From assembly GCF_035982055.1 (NCBI RefSeq), contig NZ_CP108427.1, forward strand, positions 992,001-1,056,000: DNA of 64,000 bases. Reading direction: 5' to 3'. Each line of letters starts with the position of its first letter. Within the stretch, counting starts at the first letter, position 1. Below, one piece after another: positions 36,362-45,042 of this stretch. The stretch comes from Streptomyces sp. NBC_01288. GTDB lineage: Bacteria; Actinomycetota; Actinomycetes; Streptomycetales; Streptomycetaceae. The position numbers and the translations under genes are program-made. Under the pieces are notes generated by a model. The model was not told where the DNA came from and did no database searches. It was given only the letters and a program-made list of their open reading frames with translations.

Positions 36362-37012
36362 ATGAGGTCCCTGGAAAGGCATCGCGACGTCGGCGCGTAC
36401 GCGCTCGGCGTGCTGGACGAGGCGGACGCCTTCCGCTTCGAGGATCACCTCATGGAGTGCACCAGTTGCGCGGCTCATGTGACCGAATTCGGTCCCGCCT
36501 CACGGCAGTTGATGCTGTACCGGCGTGCGACGCCGCGCTCTGTGCACCCCATGGCACAACCCGGTCCGCGGCTCCTGGACCGACTGCTCGGCGAGGTGGC
36601 CACGCGCCATCGGGCCGGACGGCGGCGGTTTCTGTACGCCGTGGCCGCCTCGGTGGTGTTCGCCGTGGGCGGTCCCGCGGTGGCGACGCTCGCCGCGCAG
36701 GGCGACGGTGCCGTGCAACTCACGGCGACCGACGCCAAGTCGGGCGTGTGGGCGCAGGTCACGGCCGCGAACGAGAACTACGGCAGTGATGTGTCCCTGA
36801 AGATCAAGGACGGTGCGGGCGCTCGGTCCTGTCGTCTCGTGGTCGTCGGCCGCGACGGTTCCGAGCAGACCGTGACGAGTTGGATGGTGCCCGAGCACGA
36901 CGCGACGATGATCACGATGCAGGGGGGCTCGGCGATGCACCCCACCGAGATCGACCACTACGACGTGCGGACGGCCGACGGACAGCAGTTGGTACGGCTC
37001 ACCTCGCACTGA
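36362..37012 (+). CDS. Membrane-anchored zinc-finger (ZAS) anti-sigma factor
   Basis: A 216-residue protein. The N-terminal ZAS domain has ERHRDVGAYALGVLDEADAFRFEDHL followed by the zinc motif H-x3-C-x2-C (HLMECTSC, near residues 29-36). A transmembrane helix lies near 84-105 (FLYAVAASVVFAVGGPAVATL), followed by an about 110-residue extracytoplasmic beta-rich domain resembling RskA-type sensors (AQVTAANENYGSDVSLKIKDG, SQLVVVGRDGSEQTVTSW-like). It should bind the ECF sigma factor encoded upstream and release it on an external signal, usually by regulated proteolysis. GAGGA is 8 bases before ATG 36362. The 3' end overlaps the convergent MmyB-type gene by 14 bp. Confidence 0.9.
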   Translation: MRSLERHRDVGAYALGVLDEADAFRFEDHLMECTSCAAHVTEFGPASRQLMLYRRATPRSVHPMAQPGPRLLDRLLGEVATRHRAGRRRFLYAVAASVVFAVGGPAVATLAAQGDGAVQLTATDAKSGVWAQVTAANENYGSDVSLKIKDGAGARSCRLVVVGRDGSEQTVTSWMVPEHDATMITMQGGSAMHPTEIDHYDVRTADGQQLVRLTSH

Positions 37013-37820
37013 AGTCCCGTCCCGCTGCGGCCAGTTGCCGCAGGGCCCGTGCGGAGGGGGTCCCCGGGTCCGCGGTGACGAAGACGACCTGCTGGTCGTC
37101 GTGCGGGACGGTGAGCACATCGCAGTTGACCCGCAGCGGGCCCGCCTCCGGGTGGGTGAGGGTCTTGGTGCGGTGGCCGGGGGCGTGCACGGGGTCGGTC
37201 TCCCAGATCGCCCTGAACTCCTCGCTCCCGGCGCGCAGTTCGGCCAGCAGACGGGCGAGCCCCGGGTCGTACGGGTAGCGATCGGCGGCGCGCCGCAGCC
37301 GGGCGACGAGGATGTGCCCGAACTCCTCGGCGCTCGAACTCTCCATCGGGCGCCCCAGGAAGCGCCGACGCGCCAGGTTCGGCCGCGCGTCGAGATCATC
37401 GCCGAAGACAGCACCCGCCAGGGGGTTCCAGGCGATGACGTCGTAGGTGGCGTCGGTGACGATGGCCGCCGTGTCCGGGATACGGCACAGCAGTTCCGCC
37501 ACATGCGGGCGGACGGTCCGCACCGGCGCGGCGAGCGGCGTCACCTGTGTCCCCGCCAGCCGGAACAGATGGGTCCGCTCGGCCGGGGTCAGCCGGAACA
37601 CCCCGGTGAGGGCGTCAAGAATCCGGGGCGACGGACGCGGCCCGCGCCCCTGTTCCAGACGGGCGTAGTAGTCGACGGACATGTGGGCCAACTCGGCGAC
37701 CTCCTCCCGCCGCAGCCCGAGGGTCCGCCGGGACGGTTCACCGGCCAACCCCACGTCGGCGGGCACCAGCAACTCCCGCCGCCCCCGCAGAAATCGGGCC
37801 AGCTCCTGCTTGCCGCTCAC
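36999..37820 (-). CDS. MmyB-type helix-turn-helix regulator
   Basis: A 273-residue XRE-like regulator: N-terminal helix-turn-helix (TLGLRREEVAELAHMSVDYYARLEQGRGPRPSPRILDALTGVF) followed by the MmyB ligand-binding, PAS-like domain (VTDATYDVIAWNPLAGAVFGD, then DPGLARLLAELRAGSEEFRAIWETDPV and HPEAGPLRVNCDVL). This family is abundant in actinobacteria and usually represses a divergent oxidoreductase gene. The GTG at 37820 has GGGAGG 4-6 bases upstream, better than the ORF start 123 bases earlier. The SDR gene at 37925 is divergent and a perfect 7-7-7 dyad lies between them. Confidence 0.9.
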   Translation of the reverse strand: MSGKQELARFLRGRRELLVPADVGLAGEPSRRTLGLRREEVAELAHMSVDYYARLEQGRGPRPSPRILDALTGVFRLTPAERTHLFRLAGTQVTPLAAPVRTVRPHVAELLCRIPDTAAIVTDATYDVIAWNPLAGAVFGDDLDARPNLARRRFLGRPMESSSAEEFGHILVARLRRAADRYPYDPGLARLLAELRAGSEEFRAIWETDPVHAPGHRTKTLTHPEAGPLRVNCDVLTVPHDDQQVVFVTADPGTPSARALRQLAAAGRDFSAR

Positions 37821-37870
37821 GGTGCCTCCCTCCGGCAGCCGACCGGCCACGCTCTGCCCGCTCTCCGCTG

Positions 37871-37891
37871 CCAGGGATCGGTTGTCCCTGG
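37871..37891. promoter_or_regulatory. Inverted repeat operator between MmyB regulator and SDR gene
   Basis: CCAGGGA-N7-TCCCTGG is a perfect dyad with 7-bp arms, 34 bp upstream of the SDR start and 51 bp upstream of the regulator start. It is the best candidate for the regulator's binding site. Confidence 0.6.
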
Positions 37892-37924
37892 TTCGGCGGC
37901 CCAGGCTGCGGAATCGTCGTCCCC

Positions 37925-38641
37925 ATGAACGATTCCACAGCACTGGTCACCGGCGCGAACAAGGGCATCGGCAAGGAGATCGCCCGCCTGCTCGTAGCCG
38001 AGGGATTCACTGTCTACGTCGGCTCACGCGACGCGGGCCGGGGCGAACGAGCGGTCAAGGAACTGGGCGACGGCGCAAGGCTGTTGACCCTCGACGTCAC
38101 AGACCCCGACAGCATCACGGCGGCGGCACGGCAGGTGAACGCCCTCGACGTCCTGGTCAACAACGCGGGCATCATGGCCGGCGGCAGCCCCGCCCCCGAG
38201 GCGGCCCTCGACGACTTCCGCCGCACCTACGAGACGAACGTCTTCGGAGTACTGGCCGTCACCAACGCCTTCCTCCCGGCCCTGCGCCGCTCCCCGCACC
38301 CCCGCATCGTGAACATCTCCAGCGGCACCGGCTCCCTGACCTGGAGCGCCGACCCGGACCGCGAGTTCGCCGCCCACGCCGGCTCGGGCGCCGCGTACCG
38401 CTCGTCGAAGTCGGCGCTCAACGCCCTGACCCTCTTCTACGCCCAGTCCCTCGCGGCGGAGGGCTTCAAGGTGAACGCGCTGGCCCCCGGCCTACGGGCG
38501 ACGGACCTCAACGCACGGGCTGCGGCGAGCGCCGGGGATCCGGCGGAGGCGGCGCGGGGGGCGGTGGATCTGGCGTTGCTGGGGGACGACGGGCCTACGG
38601 GGCGGTTCCTGTCGTGGGACGGGACGGGGGTGCCTTGGTGA
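37925..38641 (+). CDS. SDR-family oxidoreductase, divergent from MmyB regulator
   Basis: A 238-residue short-chain dehydrogenase: TALVTGANKGIGKEIARLL (cofactor loop), LDVLVNNAGIMAGG, catalytic Ser in RIVNISSGTGSL, Tyr and Lys in AAYRSSKSALNALT, and a short C terminus (TGRFLSWDGTGVPW). The GANKGIG start and the C terminus are like carbonyl reductase-type SDRs that prefer NADPH. The target of the MmyB-type regulator is likely this gene, as in many similar Streptomyces pairs. The natural substrate is unknown. Confidence 0.9.
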   Translation: MNDSTALVTGANKGIGKEIARLLVAEGFTVYVGSRDAGRGERAVKELGDGARLLTLDVTDPDSITAAARQVNALDVLVNNAGIMAGGSPAPEAALDDFRRTYETNVFGVLAVTNAFLPALRRSPHPRIVNISSGTGSLTWSADPDREFAAHAGSGAAYRSSKSALNALTLFYAQSLAAEGFKVNALAPGLRATDLNARAAASAGDPAEAARGAVDLALLGDDGPTGRFLSWDGTGVPW

Positions 38642-38667
38642 GTTGAGCCGCCGGGCATCCTGTGGCG

Positions 38668-39039
38668 ATGGACGATCACCACTCAGCACAGCTCGCCCGG
38701 TCCGCACTGCTGCGCGGCCTGTGGCGGGACGCGATCGACGGCTGGTCCGCCCCAGGTGCGCTGGATCGGCTTCCGGCGGCCGGGAGGCTGCTCGCCGCCG
38801 GAGCGGACAGGAACGACCTTGCCCGCCTGGTCCGGGCCGTCGCGTACGAGGCGGTGTTCGCGACGCTCGACGTCCTCGACGAGGGCGGCCCTGTGCACGC
38901 CCCTGACGCGGTCGGCGGCTGGGTGGTCATGGAGACGGCCGAGGACGGCTCGCTGACCGGGCAGGCTCTCGCCGGGCTGCACGAAGACCTGCTGACGACG
39001 GACCCCGGCGGGCGCGACGGAGCCGACCTCTGGCTGTAG
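38668..39039 (+). CDS. Small conserved-looking protein of unknown function
   Basis: A 123-residue acidic helical protein (DDHHSAQLARSALLRGLWRDAIDGWSAPGALDRLPAAGRLLAAGADRNDLARLVRAVAYEAVFATLDVLDEGG...). I do not recognise a family beyond the general look of small Streptomyces proteins of the unannotated DUF type. The start may be ATG 38668 or GTG 38662; neither has a clear ribosome binding site. It follows the SDR gene by 26 bp, so it is probably in the same transcript, and ends 8 bp before the convergent fpg-like gene. Confidence 0.65.
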   Translation: MDDHHSAQLARSALLRGLWRDAIDGWSAPGALDRLPAAGRLLAAGADRNDLARLVRAVAYEAVFATLDVLDEGGPVHAPDAVGGWVVMETAEDGSLTGQALAGLHEDLLTTDPGGRDGADLWL

Positions 39040-39047
39040 GGCCGCGC

Positions 39048-39911
39048 CTATTTGAGCAGCCGCGACAGTCTGCGGTCCGCCAGCGGCTTGCCTCCCGTCT
39101 GGCAGGTCGGGCAGTACTGGAGCGAGGAGTCGCTGAAGGAGACCTCGCGGATGGTGTCGCCGCAGACCGGGCAGGGTTCGCCGGTGCGGCCGTGGACGCG
39201 CAGGCCGCTCTTCTTCTCCGCCTTCAGGCGGCCTGCCGCAACGCCCCGGGAGCGTTCGACGGCGTCCATGAGCGTGGTGCGCAGGGCCGTGTAGAGCGTG
39301 TGCGTCTCGGCCGGGGTCAGGGATGCCGCCAGTTTGAAGGGGGACATCTTGGCCGCGTGCAGGATCTCGTCGCTGTAGGCGTTGCCCACCCCGGCGATCA
39401 GGGTCTGGTCCCGCAGGGCGCCCTTGAGCTGGCGGCGTTCGTCCTTCAGGAGTGCGGCGAAGGCCGGCTCGTCGAAGGCGTCGGCGAGCGGGTCGGGGCC
39501 CAGGCGGGCGACGCCCGGGACCTCCTGCGGGTCGGCGACGAGGTACACCGCGAGGCGCTTCTGGGTGCCCGCCTCCGTCAAGTCGAAGCCCTCGCCCGTC
39601 TCCAGGGCCACGCGGAGCGCGAGGGGGCCCTTGCCGGGGCGGGGCGGGCCGTCCGGGAGGCGGTCCTTCCAGTGCAGCCAGCCCGCTCGGGCGAGGTGGG
39701 TCACGAAGTGCGGGCCGCCGGCCGTCTCCACGTCCAGGAACTTGCCGTGGCGGTGCACGGCCACCACCTCGTGGCCCTCCAGCGCGGTGGGCGGAGGGTC
39801 GTACGTCTTCAGGACGCTGATGGCGACGGGCAGCACCCGTACGATCTCGTGGCCTACGAGGTGTTCGGTCAGGAAGTCCTTCAGCGCTTCGACCTCGGGG
39901 AGTTCCGGCAT
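39048..39911 (-). CDS. Fpg/Nei-family DNA glycosylase
   Basis: A 287-residue DNA repair glycosylase/AP lyase. Pro2 and Glu3 of the catalytic N terminus (MPELPEVEAL) are present, as is the conserved Lys (HRHGKFLD), the helix-two-turn-helix GVGNAYSDEILHAA and a C-terminal zinc finger with four cysteines (CPVCGD and CPTCQ). It excises oxidised bases and cuts the abasic site. The Fpg versus Nei assignment is open: the linker LKTYDPPPTALEG is typical of actinobacterial Nei-like/MutM2 paralogues rather than housekeeping MutM. The ATG 39911 is the family start. Confidence 0.9.
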   Translation of the reverse strand: MPELPEVEALKDFLTEHLVGHEIVRVLPVAISVLKTYDPPPTALEGHEVVAVHRHGKFLDVETAGGPHFVTHLARAGWLHWKDRLPDGPPRPGKGPLALRVALETGEGFDLTEAGTQKRLAVYLVADPQEVPGVARLGPDPLADAFDEPAFAALLKDERRQLKGALRDQTLIAGVGNAYSDEILHAAKMSPFKLAASLTPAETHTLYTALRTTLMDAVERSRGVAAGRLKAEKKSGLRVHGRTGEPCPVCGDTIREVSFSDSSLQYCPTCQTGGKPLADRRLSRLLK

Positions 39912-39957
39912 ACGTCCAGGGTGCCATCAGCGGCCCGTGGGGTCAGCTCGTGCCGGA

Positions 39958-42033
39958 TCAGGTCCGGTCCGGGAACAGGAACTCGCACCACACGCACTTG
40001 CCGCTGCCGCGCGCCTCCACGCCCCACACGTCCGTGAGCAGGTCGACGAGGAGCAGACCGCGCCCGGAGACCCCGTTCTCCCCCGCCTCACGGCGGCGCG
40101 GGAGGGCGCTGGAGGAGTCCTCGACCTCGACGCGCAGCCGGCGTTCGGTGCCGTTGAGGACCCTGAGGGTGACGATCGCTGAGCCCTCGGTGTGCATCAG
40201 CGCGTTGGTGATCAGCTCGTCGGCGACCAGTTCGACCTCGTCGGAACGCTCGCCCGCGCCCCACGCGCGGACCGCGGCCCGGATCATGCGCCGCGCCTCG
40301 GTGAGGGCCTCGGAGTCACCGGGCGCCACATGCTGCTGGAGCCGTCCGCCGGGCTGCGGGGCGTCGAGCCCGCGCCGGCGCAGCAGGAGCAGCGCCACGT
40401 CGTCCTCCCCGCCGCGTTCCTCGGCCACGTCGATGAGCAGATCGGCGAGGTCGCGCACGTCGTCGGGGCCGGAGGCGATGAGCGCGGCAAGGGTCTGCAT
40501 GCCGTCGTCGAGGTCGGCCCCGGGCTGTTCGACGAGGCCGTCGGTGCACAGCAACAGGGTCTCGCCGGGGTCGAGTTCGATGGTGGAGACGGGATATTCG
40601 AGCCGCCCGAACTCGGCGGAGAGCCCGAGCGGGAGCCCGCCCACGACGGTCATCCGACGGGAGGTCCCGTCCAACTGCCGCACGAGCGGGTCGATATGAC
40701 CGGCCCGGACCACCTGCACCACTCCGGTCGACAGGTCGACCTCGGCGTAGAGGCAGGTCGCGAAGCGCTCGGTGTCGAGTTCGTGGAGGAAGACGGAGGC
40801 GCGGGCCATCACCGTGGCCGGGGTGTGCCCCTCGGCGGCGTACGCCTTGAGGACGATGCGGAGTTGCCCCATAACGGCGGCGGCGTGCGTGTCGTGCCCC
40901 TGGACGTCGCCGATGACCGCGCCGACCCGCCCGCCCGGCAGCGGGATCAGGTCGTACCAGTCACCGCCGATGTCCCGCCCGAGCTTCGCCGACCGGTAGC
41001 GCACGGCGACATCGGCGCCCGGGACACTCGGGATCGCGCGCGGCAGCATCGCCTGCTGAAGGCCCTGCGCGAGGTCCTTCTCCTGCTCGTAGAACATGGC
41101 GCGCTGGAGGCTCTGCGCGATACTGCTGCCCAGCGCGACGAGCACGTTGCGCTCGTCCGCCGAGAAACCGCGCCGGTCGCTGTAGAGCAGCCCCATCGCC
41201 CCGATCGGCCGCGCCTGCGCGATCAGCGGCAGATAGGCGGCCGCGGTGATGTTCAGCTCGGTGATGTGCGGCCACAGCAGCGGATACCGCTCGGCGAACT
41301 CCTCCGGCGACTCGATGAACGCCGGCGCGAGGGTCCGTACGACCTCCCCCATCGGGTACTGCTCGTCGATCCGGGTGACCTCCGTGCCGGGCACGAAGCT
41401 GTCCTCGGGGCCCTCCGCGACCAGCCGGATACGGCCGGCCTCGACCAGGCCCATGACCAGACTGGTCGCGCCGAGGTGGACGAGACCGTGGGTGTCCTTG
41501 AGGACGTCGATGACGTCCTGGACCGTACGGGCGTGCGCGAGGGCGGCGGTGGTGAGCTGCACGACGTTGGTCTGCCGGCGCAGCGCCGCGTCCTGGGCGG
41601 CCTGTTCACGGCGGGCCGCGCTCTCGGCGAGCTCCCGCGTGGCGTCCCGGACGATGCCGATGATCCGGCGCGGGCGGCCCGTCTCGTCGCGCCGGATGTA
41701 GCCCTGGGTGTGGGTCCAGCGCAGGGTGCCGTCGCGCAGCCGCATCCGGAAGTAGGCGCCGTAGTTCTCGCTGCCGTCCTTCATGGCCTGGGAGACGAGC
41801 CCGTCGAGCCGGTAGCCCTCGGGCGGCGGTACCCGGATCGCCAGTGACTCGGGGCGGCCGTCGTATTCGTCGGGGCGCAGGTCGAAGACCTCGTGGGCCT
41901 GGGCGTCCATGTGGAACAGACCGTTGTCCAGGTCCCAGTCGAAGCTGCCCATGCGGTTGAGCGCCAGGATCGGGTCCGGGTGGGCGGGCCAGTCGTCCGG
42001 GAGTGACAGGGCGCTCGCTCCCCGATCAACCAT
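39958..42033 (-). CDS. PAS-GAF-SpoIIE phosphatase with C-terminal anti-sigma-type ATPase domain
   Basis: A 691-residue cytoplasmic sensor-phosphatase. Domains in order: PAS (about 20-140), GAF (about 165-320, LGATSLVMGLVEAGRIRLVAEGPEDSF), PP2C/SpoIIE phosphatase (about 350-545; DIGGDWYDLIPLPGGRVGAVIGDVQGHDTHAA supplies Asp metal ligands) and an RsbW-like HATPase_c_2 (about 560-691, VADELITNALMHTEG with the N box). Streptomyces use such proteins to dephosphorylate anti-anti-sigma factors, so controlling stress or developmental sigma factors; the ATPase could act as an anti-sigma kinase in the same chain. ATG 42033 has AAGGTGG upstream. No cognate STAS protein is encoded here. Confidence 0.92.
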   Translation of the reverse strand: MVDRGASALSLPDDWPAHPDPILALNRMGSFDWDLDNGLFHMDAQAHEVFDLRPDEYDGRPESLAIRVPPPEGYRLDGLVSQAMKDGSENYGAYFRMRLRDGTLRWTHTQGYIRRDETGRPRRIIGIVRDATRELAESAARREQAAQDAALRRQTNVVQLTTAALAHARTVQDVIDVLKDTHGLVHLGATSLVMGLVEAGRIRLVAEGPEDSFVPGTEVTRIDEQYPMGEVVRTLAPAFIESPEEFAERYPLLWPHITELNITAAAYLPLIAQARPIGAMGLLYSDRRGFSADERNVLVALGSSIAQSLQRAMFYEQEKDLAQGLQQAMLPRAIPSVPGADVAVRYRSAKLGRDIGGDWYDLIPLPGGRVGAVIGDVQGHDTHAAAVMGQLRIVLKAYAAEGHTPATVMARASVFLHELDTERFATCLYAEVDLSTGVVQVVRAGHIDPLVRQLDGTSRRMTVVGGLPLGLSAEFGRLEYPVSTIELDPGETLLLCTDGLVEQPGADLDDGMQTLAALIASGPDDVRDLADLLIDVAEERGGEDDVALLLLRRRGLDAPQPGGRLQQHVAPGDSEALTEARRMIRAAVRAWGAGERSDEVELVADELITNALMHTEGSAIVTLRVLNGTERRLRVEVEDSSSALPRRREAGENGVSGRGLLLVDLLTDVWGVEARGSGKCVWCEFLFPDRT

Positions 42034-42102
42034 GCGGCCCACCTTGCCAGGATTTGCCCGATTCTTCGACTTGTCCGAGCGCTACGGCGGCACCTTGCGC
42101 GG

Positions 42103-43461
42103 TCAGCCGTCGAACACGTTCGTGGGGCTGTCGAAGATGCTGCCGGTGGTGGTGTCGTCGGGGATCAGCCCGCCGCCGTCGGGCAGGTCGGGGGTCTCCT
42201 GCACGCTCGGCGGACCGATCTCGTCCGGGGAGTCCTGGCCCTGGGACGGCTCCGACGCGGAGGGCGTCCCAACACCCGGAGTGGCTCCGCGCGGCGAGGG
42301 GGTGGACGTGCTGCCGGGCGGGCTGGTCGTCGGGGTCGCCGTGACGGTGGCGGCGGGGCAGTCCGTGGGACCCGGGGAGGGTGCCTCGCCGGGTGCGTTG
42401 CCGGTCGCGCCCGGGGTGACCGTGACGGTCGGGGTGACGCAGTCGGTGGCGGACTTCTCCGGGGCGGCGCTCTGGCCGTCACCCGGGGAGGCGCTCCCGT
42501 CACTCGGGGAGACGCTCGGAGAGGCGTCCGGAGAAGTACTCGCGCTGCTGCTCGGCGCGGGGCTCGTATCGCCGGGCGAGGCGCTGGCCCCACTGTCGTG
42601 CGGTCGCGGCGACGGACCCGTACGGGACGGTGTCGGCGTCGGTGTCACGTGCGGCGGCCGGGGTACGACGTGGTCGTGATGGGGCCCGCGATGACCGAGG
42701 GGCCGTTCGATCCAGGTGTTGTCGACGATGTTGATGATCGTGATGTCGGTGATCACCTGGGGCGCCGGGGTCACCACGACCACCTCGGCCGGCCGGAACC
42801 CGGACCAGGACCGCCCGCCGTCGGCCATCGCACCCTGGGTCGACGCACCTGCCTTGAGCGGGTTGCCGCAGGCGCAGCGGACCCGGGGCACGCCCCGGTT
42901 GTCGACGAGGACGGCGGTACCGGCCTGGAGGACCGACTGGAACCCGGTCACCCGAGCGTCCCGGAACCCGTGGTTGGTGACCTGCGTGTCGGCGCGCAGT
43001 ACGACCGAGGTCAGCCCGCGCAGATAGCCGGGGATCCCGCCCGGGGAGATCCCCTCGGCCTGCGCGAAGGCGCGGGCCTTGGCCTGGTCCCGGGTGAGAT
43101 AGGAGATCTGCCGCTCGACGTCACAGCTGCCGGTCCGCGCGGTCCCGCCGTACAGCCCGGGTGTGGCGCCGGAGACGGAACGCATGTGGCCGGAGGGCGT
43201 GGACACGGTCCCCGTGGGTGTCACCTGTGGAGGCGGAGACTTCCGGGGTGTGGACTGCGGCGTTCGGGTGACCCGTGGTGGGACGCTCGGCGCGGTGGCC
43301 GTGGAGTCCGTGAAGGGGTCGGGGCCCTGTGCCGCGACGGGCTGAAGAAAGACCTCGCCGCTCGACTTCGTGTCCTTGCCGCCGTCGCCGCCGCACCCGG
43401 CGACGAGGAGCGTCGCCGAGAGCGCGCAGGCCGTGGCGATGGTTCCGGTGGATATGCGCAC
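42103..43461 (-). CDS. DUF6777 lipoprotein with long low-complexity tail
   Basis: A 452-residue exported lipoprotein. Lipobox LLVAGC at about residue 22; a Pro/Ser/Thr-rich linker; then a compact domain of about 160 residues (residues 100-260, GATPGLYGGTARTGSCDVERQISYL with ARAFAQAEGISPGGIPGYLRGL and the cysteine pair RCACGNPL) that matches actinobacterial DUF6777. The last 190 residues are Pro/Ser/Thr/Gly-rich, with SPGD/SPSD repeats. It is therefore a wall-facing protein. Function unknown. GTG 43461 has GGGAGAG upstream. It is divergent from the lipase maturation factor gene. Confidence 0.8.
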   Translation of the reverse strand: MRISTGTIATACALSATLLVAGCGGDGGKDTKSSGEVFLQPVAAQGPDPFTDSTATAPSVPPRVTRTPQSTPRKSPPPQVTPTGTVSTPSGHMRSVSGATPGLYGGTARTGSCDVERQISYLTRDQAKARAFAQAEGISPGGIPGYLRGLTSVVLRADTQVTNHGFRDARVTGFQSVLQAGTAVLVDNRGVPRVRCACGNPLKAGASTQGAMADGGRSWSGFRPAEVVVVTPAPQVITDITIINIVDNTWIERPLGHRGPHHDHVVPRPPHVTPTPTPSRTGPSPRPHDSGASASPGDTSPAPSSSASTSPDASPSVSPSDGSASPGDGQSAAPEKSATDCVTPTVTVTPGATGNAPGEAPSPGPTDCPAATVTATPTTSPPGSTSTPSPRGATPGVGTPSASEPSQGQDSPDEIGPPSVQETPDLPDGGGLIPDDTTTGSIFDSPTNVFDG

Positions 43462-43620
43462 CGTGCTCTCCCGCCTCAAGCCGGGTGATTCGCCACTATT
43501 GTCTGCTTCACTCACTTGGGTTACGCAACCGGAGGCATGGAACACGGAGAGTGAGGCCCTTGTCGGGCGTGACGACGAAGCTGTTCAGGCGCGACGGCGA
43601 AAGGGAGGAACGCACCGGAC

Positions 43621-45042
43621 ATGGGATGGTTCACGGCACCCGACTACTGGCTGAGCCGACTGGTCTTCCAGCGGGCTCTGGCCGGCGTCTACCTGGTCGC
43701 GTTCCTCACGGCGGCCCGCCAGTTCCGCGCGCTGATCGGCGAACGCGGCATGCTGCCGGTCCCCCGCCTCCTCGCCCGGATGCCGTTCCGCCGAGCCCCG
43801 GGCATCTTCCAACTCCACTACACGGACCGCTTCTTCGCTATCTGTGCATGGACGGGCTGCGCGGTGTCGGCGGCGCTCGCGGCCGGGCTCGACTCCCAAC
43901 TCCCGCTCTGGGCCGCAATGTTGCTGTGGCTGGTGCCGTGGGTGCTGTACCTGTCGATCGTCAACGTGGGCCAGACCTGGTACGCGTTCGGCTGGGAGTC
44001 ACTGTTGCTGGAGGTGGGCTTCCTGGCCGTCTTCCTCGGCAACGACGAGGTGGCCCCGCCGGTCGTGGTGCTGTTCCTGCTCCGCTGGATCCTGTTCCGG
44101 GTGGAGTTCGGCGCGGGCCTGATCAAGCTGCGCGGCGACGCGTGCTGGCGGAAGCTCACCTGCCTGGACTTCCACCACGAGACACAGCCGATGCCGGGCC
44201 CGCTGAGCTGGTTCTTCCACCACCTCCCCCGCCCCCTGCACCGGGTCGAGGTGGCGGCCAACCACATCACCCAACTCGTCGTCCCTGTCCTGCTGTTCAC
44301 CCCTCAGCCCATCGCGACGGTCGCAGCGTCCCTGATGATCGCCACGCAGCTGTGGCTGGTCCTGTCCGGCAACTTCTCCTGGCTGAACTGGATCACCATC
44401 GTGCTGGCCCTCTCCGCGATCCGGTTCCCCCACACACCACCGCCCGTACCCGACCCACCCCTCTGGTACGAGGCCGTGGTCCTCGCGGTCGCCGCCCTGC
44501 TGCTCTGGCTCAGCAACCGCCCGGTCCGCAACATGATCTCCCGCCGCCAGATCATGAACCGTTCCTTCGACCCGCTCCACCTGGTCAATTCCTACGGCGC
44601 GTTCGGCACCGTCAGCCGCGTCCGCCACGAGGTGGTGGTCGAGGGCACGACGGACGCCGTACCCCGGGAGGACTCCGACTGGCGGGAGTACGAGTTCAAG
44701 GGCAAGCCGGGCGATCCACGGCGCTGGCCACGCCAGTTCGCGCCGTACCATCTGCGGCTGGACTGGATGATGTGGTTCGCGGCCCTCTCCCCCGGCTACG
44801 CCGACCCGTGGTTCGGCGCCCTGGTGGAACGCCTCCTGGAGAACGACCCGGACACGCTACGACTGTTGCGCCGCTCCCCGTTCCCGCCCGACGCACCGCC
44901 GCACTTCGTCCGGGCCCGTCTCTTCCGCTACCGCTACACGAGTTGGCGGGAGTTGAGGGAGACGGGCGCCTGCTGGGAGCGGGCGTTCGTGCGGGAGTAT
45001 CTGCCGCCGACAAGGCTGGCGGCAGAAACTCAGAGGCCGTAG
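43621..45042 (+). CDS. Lipase maturation factor family membrane protein
   Basis: A 473-residue polytopic membrane protein of the LMF1/LMF2 superfamily: FTAPDYWLSRLVFQRALAGVYLVAFL at the start, FGWESLLLEVGFLAVFL, RWILFRVEFGAGLIKLRGDACWRKLTCLDFHHETQPMPGPLSWFFHHLP, and the late soluble part EYEFKGKPGDPRRWPRQFAPYHLRLDWMMWFAALSP. In animals LMF1 helps fold lipases in the ER; the bacterial role is unknown. Its helices cover most of the first 320 residues. GGGAGG precedes ATG 43621 by 13 bases. The 3' end overlaps the convergent fucose operon by 13 bp. Confidence 0.92.
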   Translation: MGWFTAPDYWLSRLVFQRALAGVYLVAFLTAARQFRALIGERGMLPVPRLLARMPFRRAPGIFQLHYTDRFFAICAWTGCAVSAALAAGLDSQLPLWAAMLLWLVPWVLYLSIVNVGQTWYAFGWESLLLEVGFLAVFLGNDEVAPPVVVLFLLRWILFRVEFGAGLIKLRGDACWRKLTCLDFHHETQPMPGPLSWFFHHLPRPLHRVEVAANHITQLVVPVLLFTPQPIATVAASLMIATQLWLVLSGNFSWLNWITIVLALSAIRFPHTPPPVPDPPLWYEAVVLAVAALLLWLSNRPVRNMISRRQIMNRSFDPLHLVNSYGAFGTVSRVRHEVVVEGTTDAVPREDSDWREYEFKGKPGDPRRWPRQFAPYHLRLDWMMWFAALSPGYADPWFGALVERLLENDPDTLRLLRRSPFPPDAPPHFVRARLFRYRYTSWRELRETGACWERAFVREYLPPTRLAAETQRP

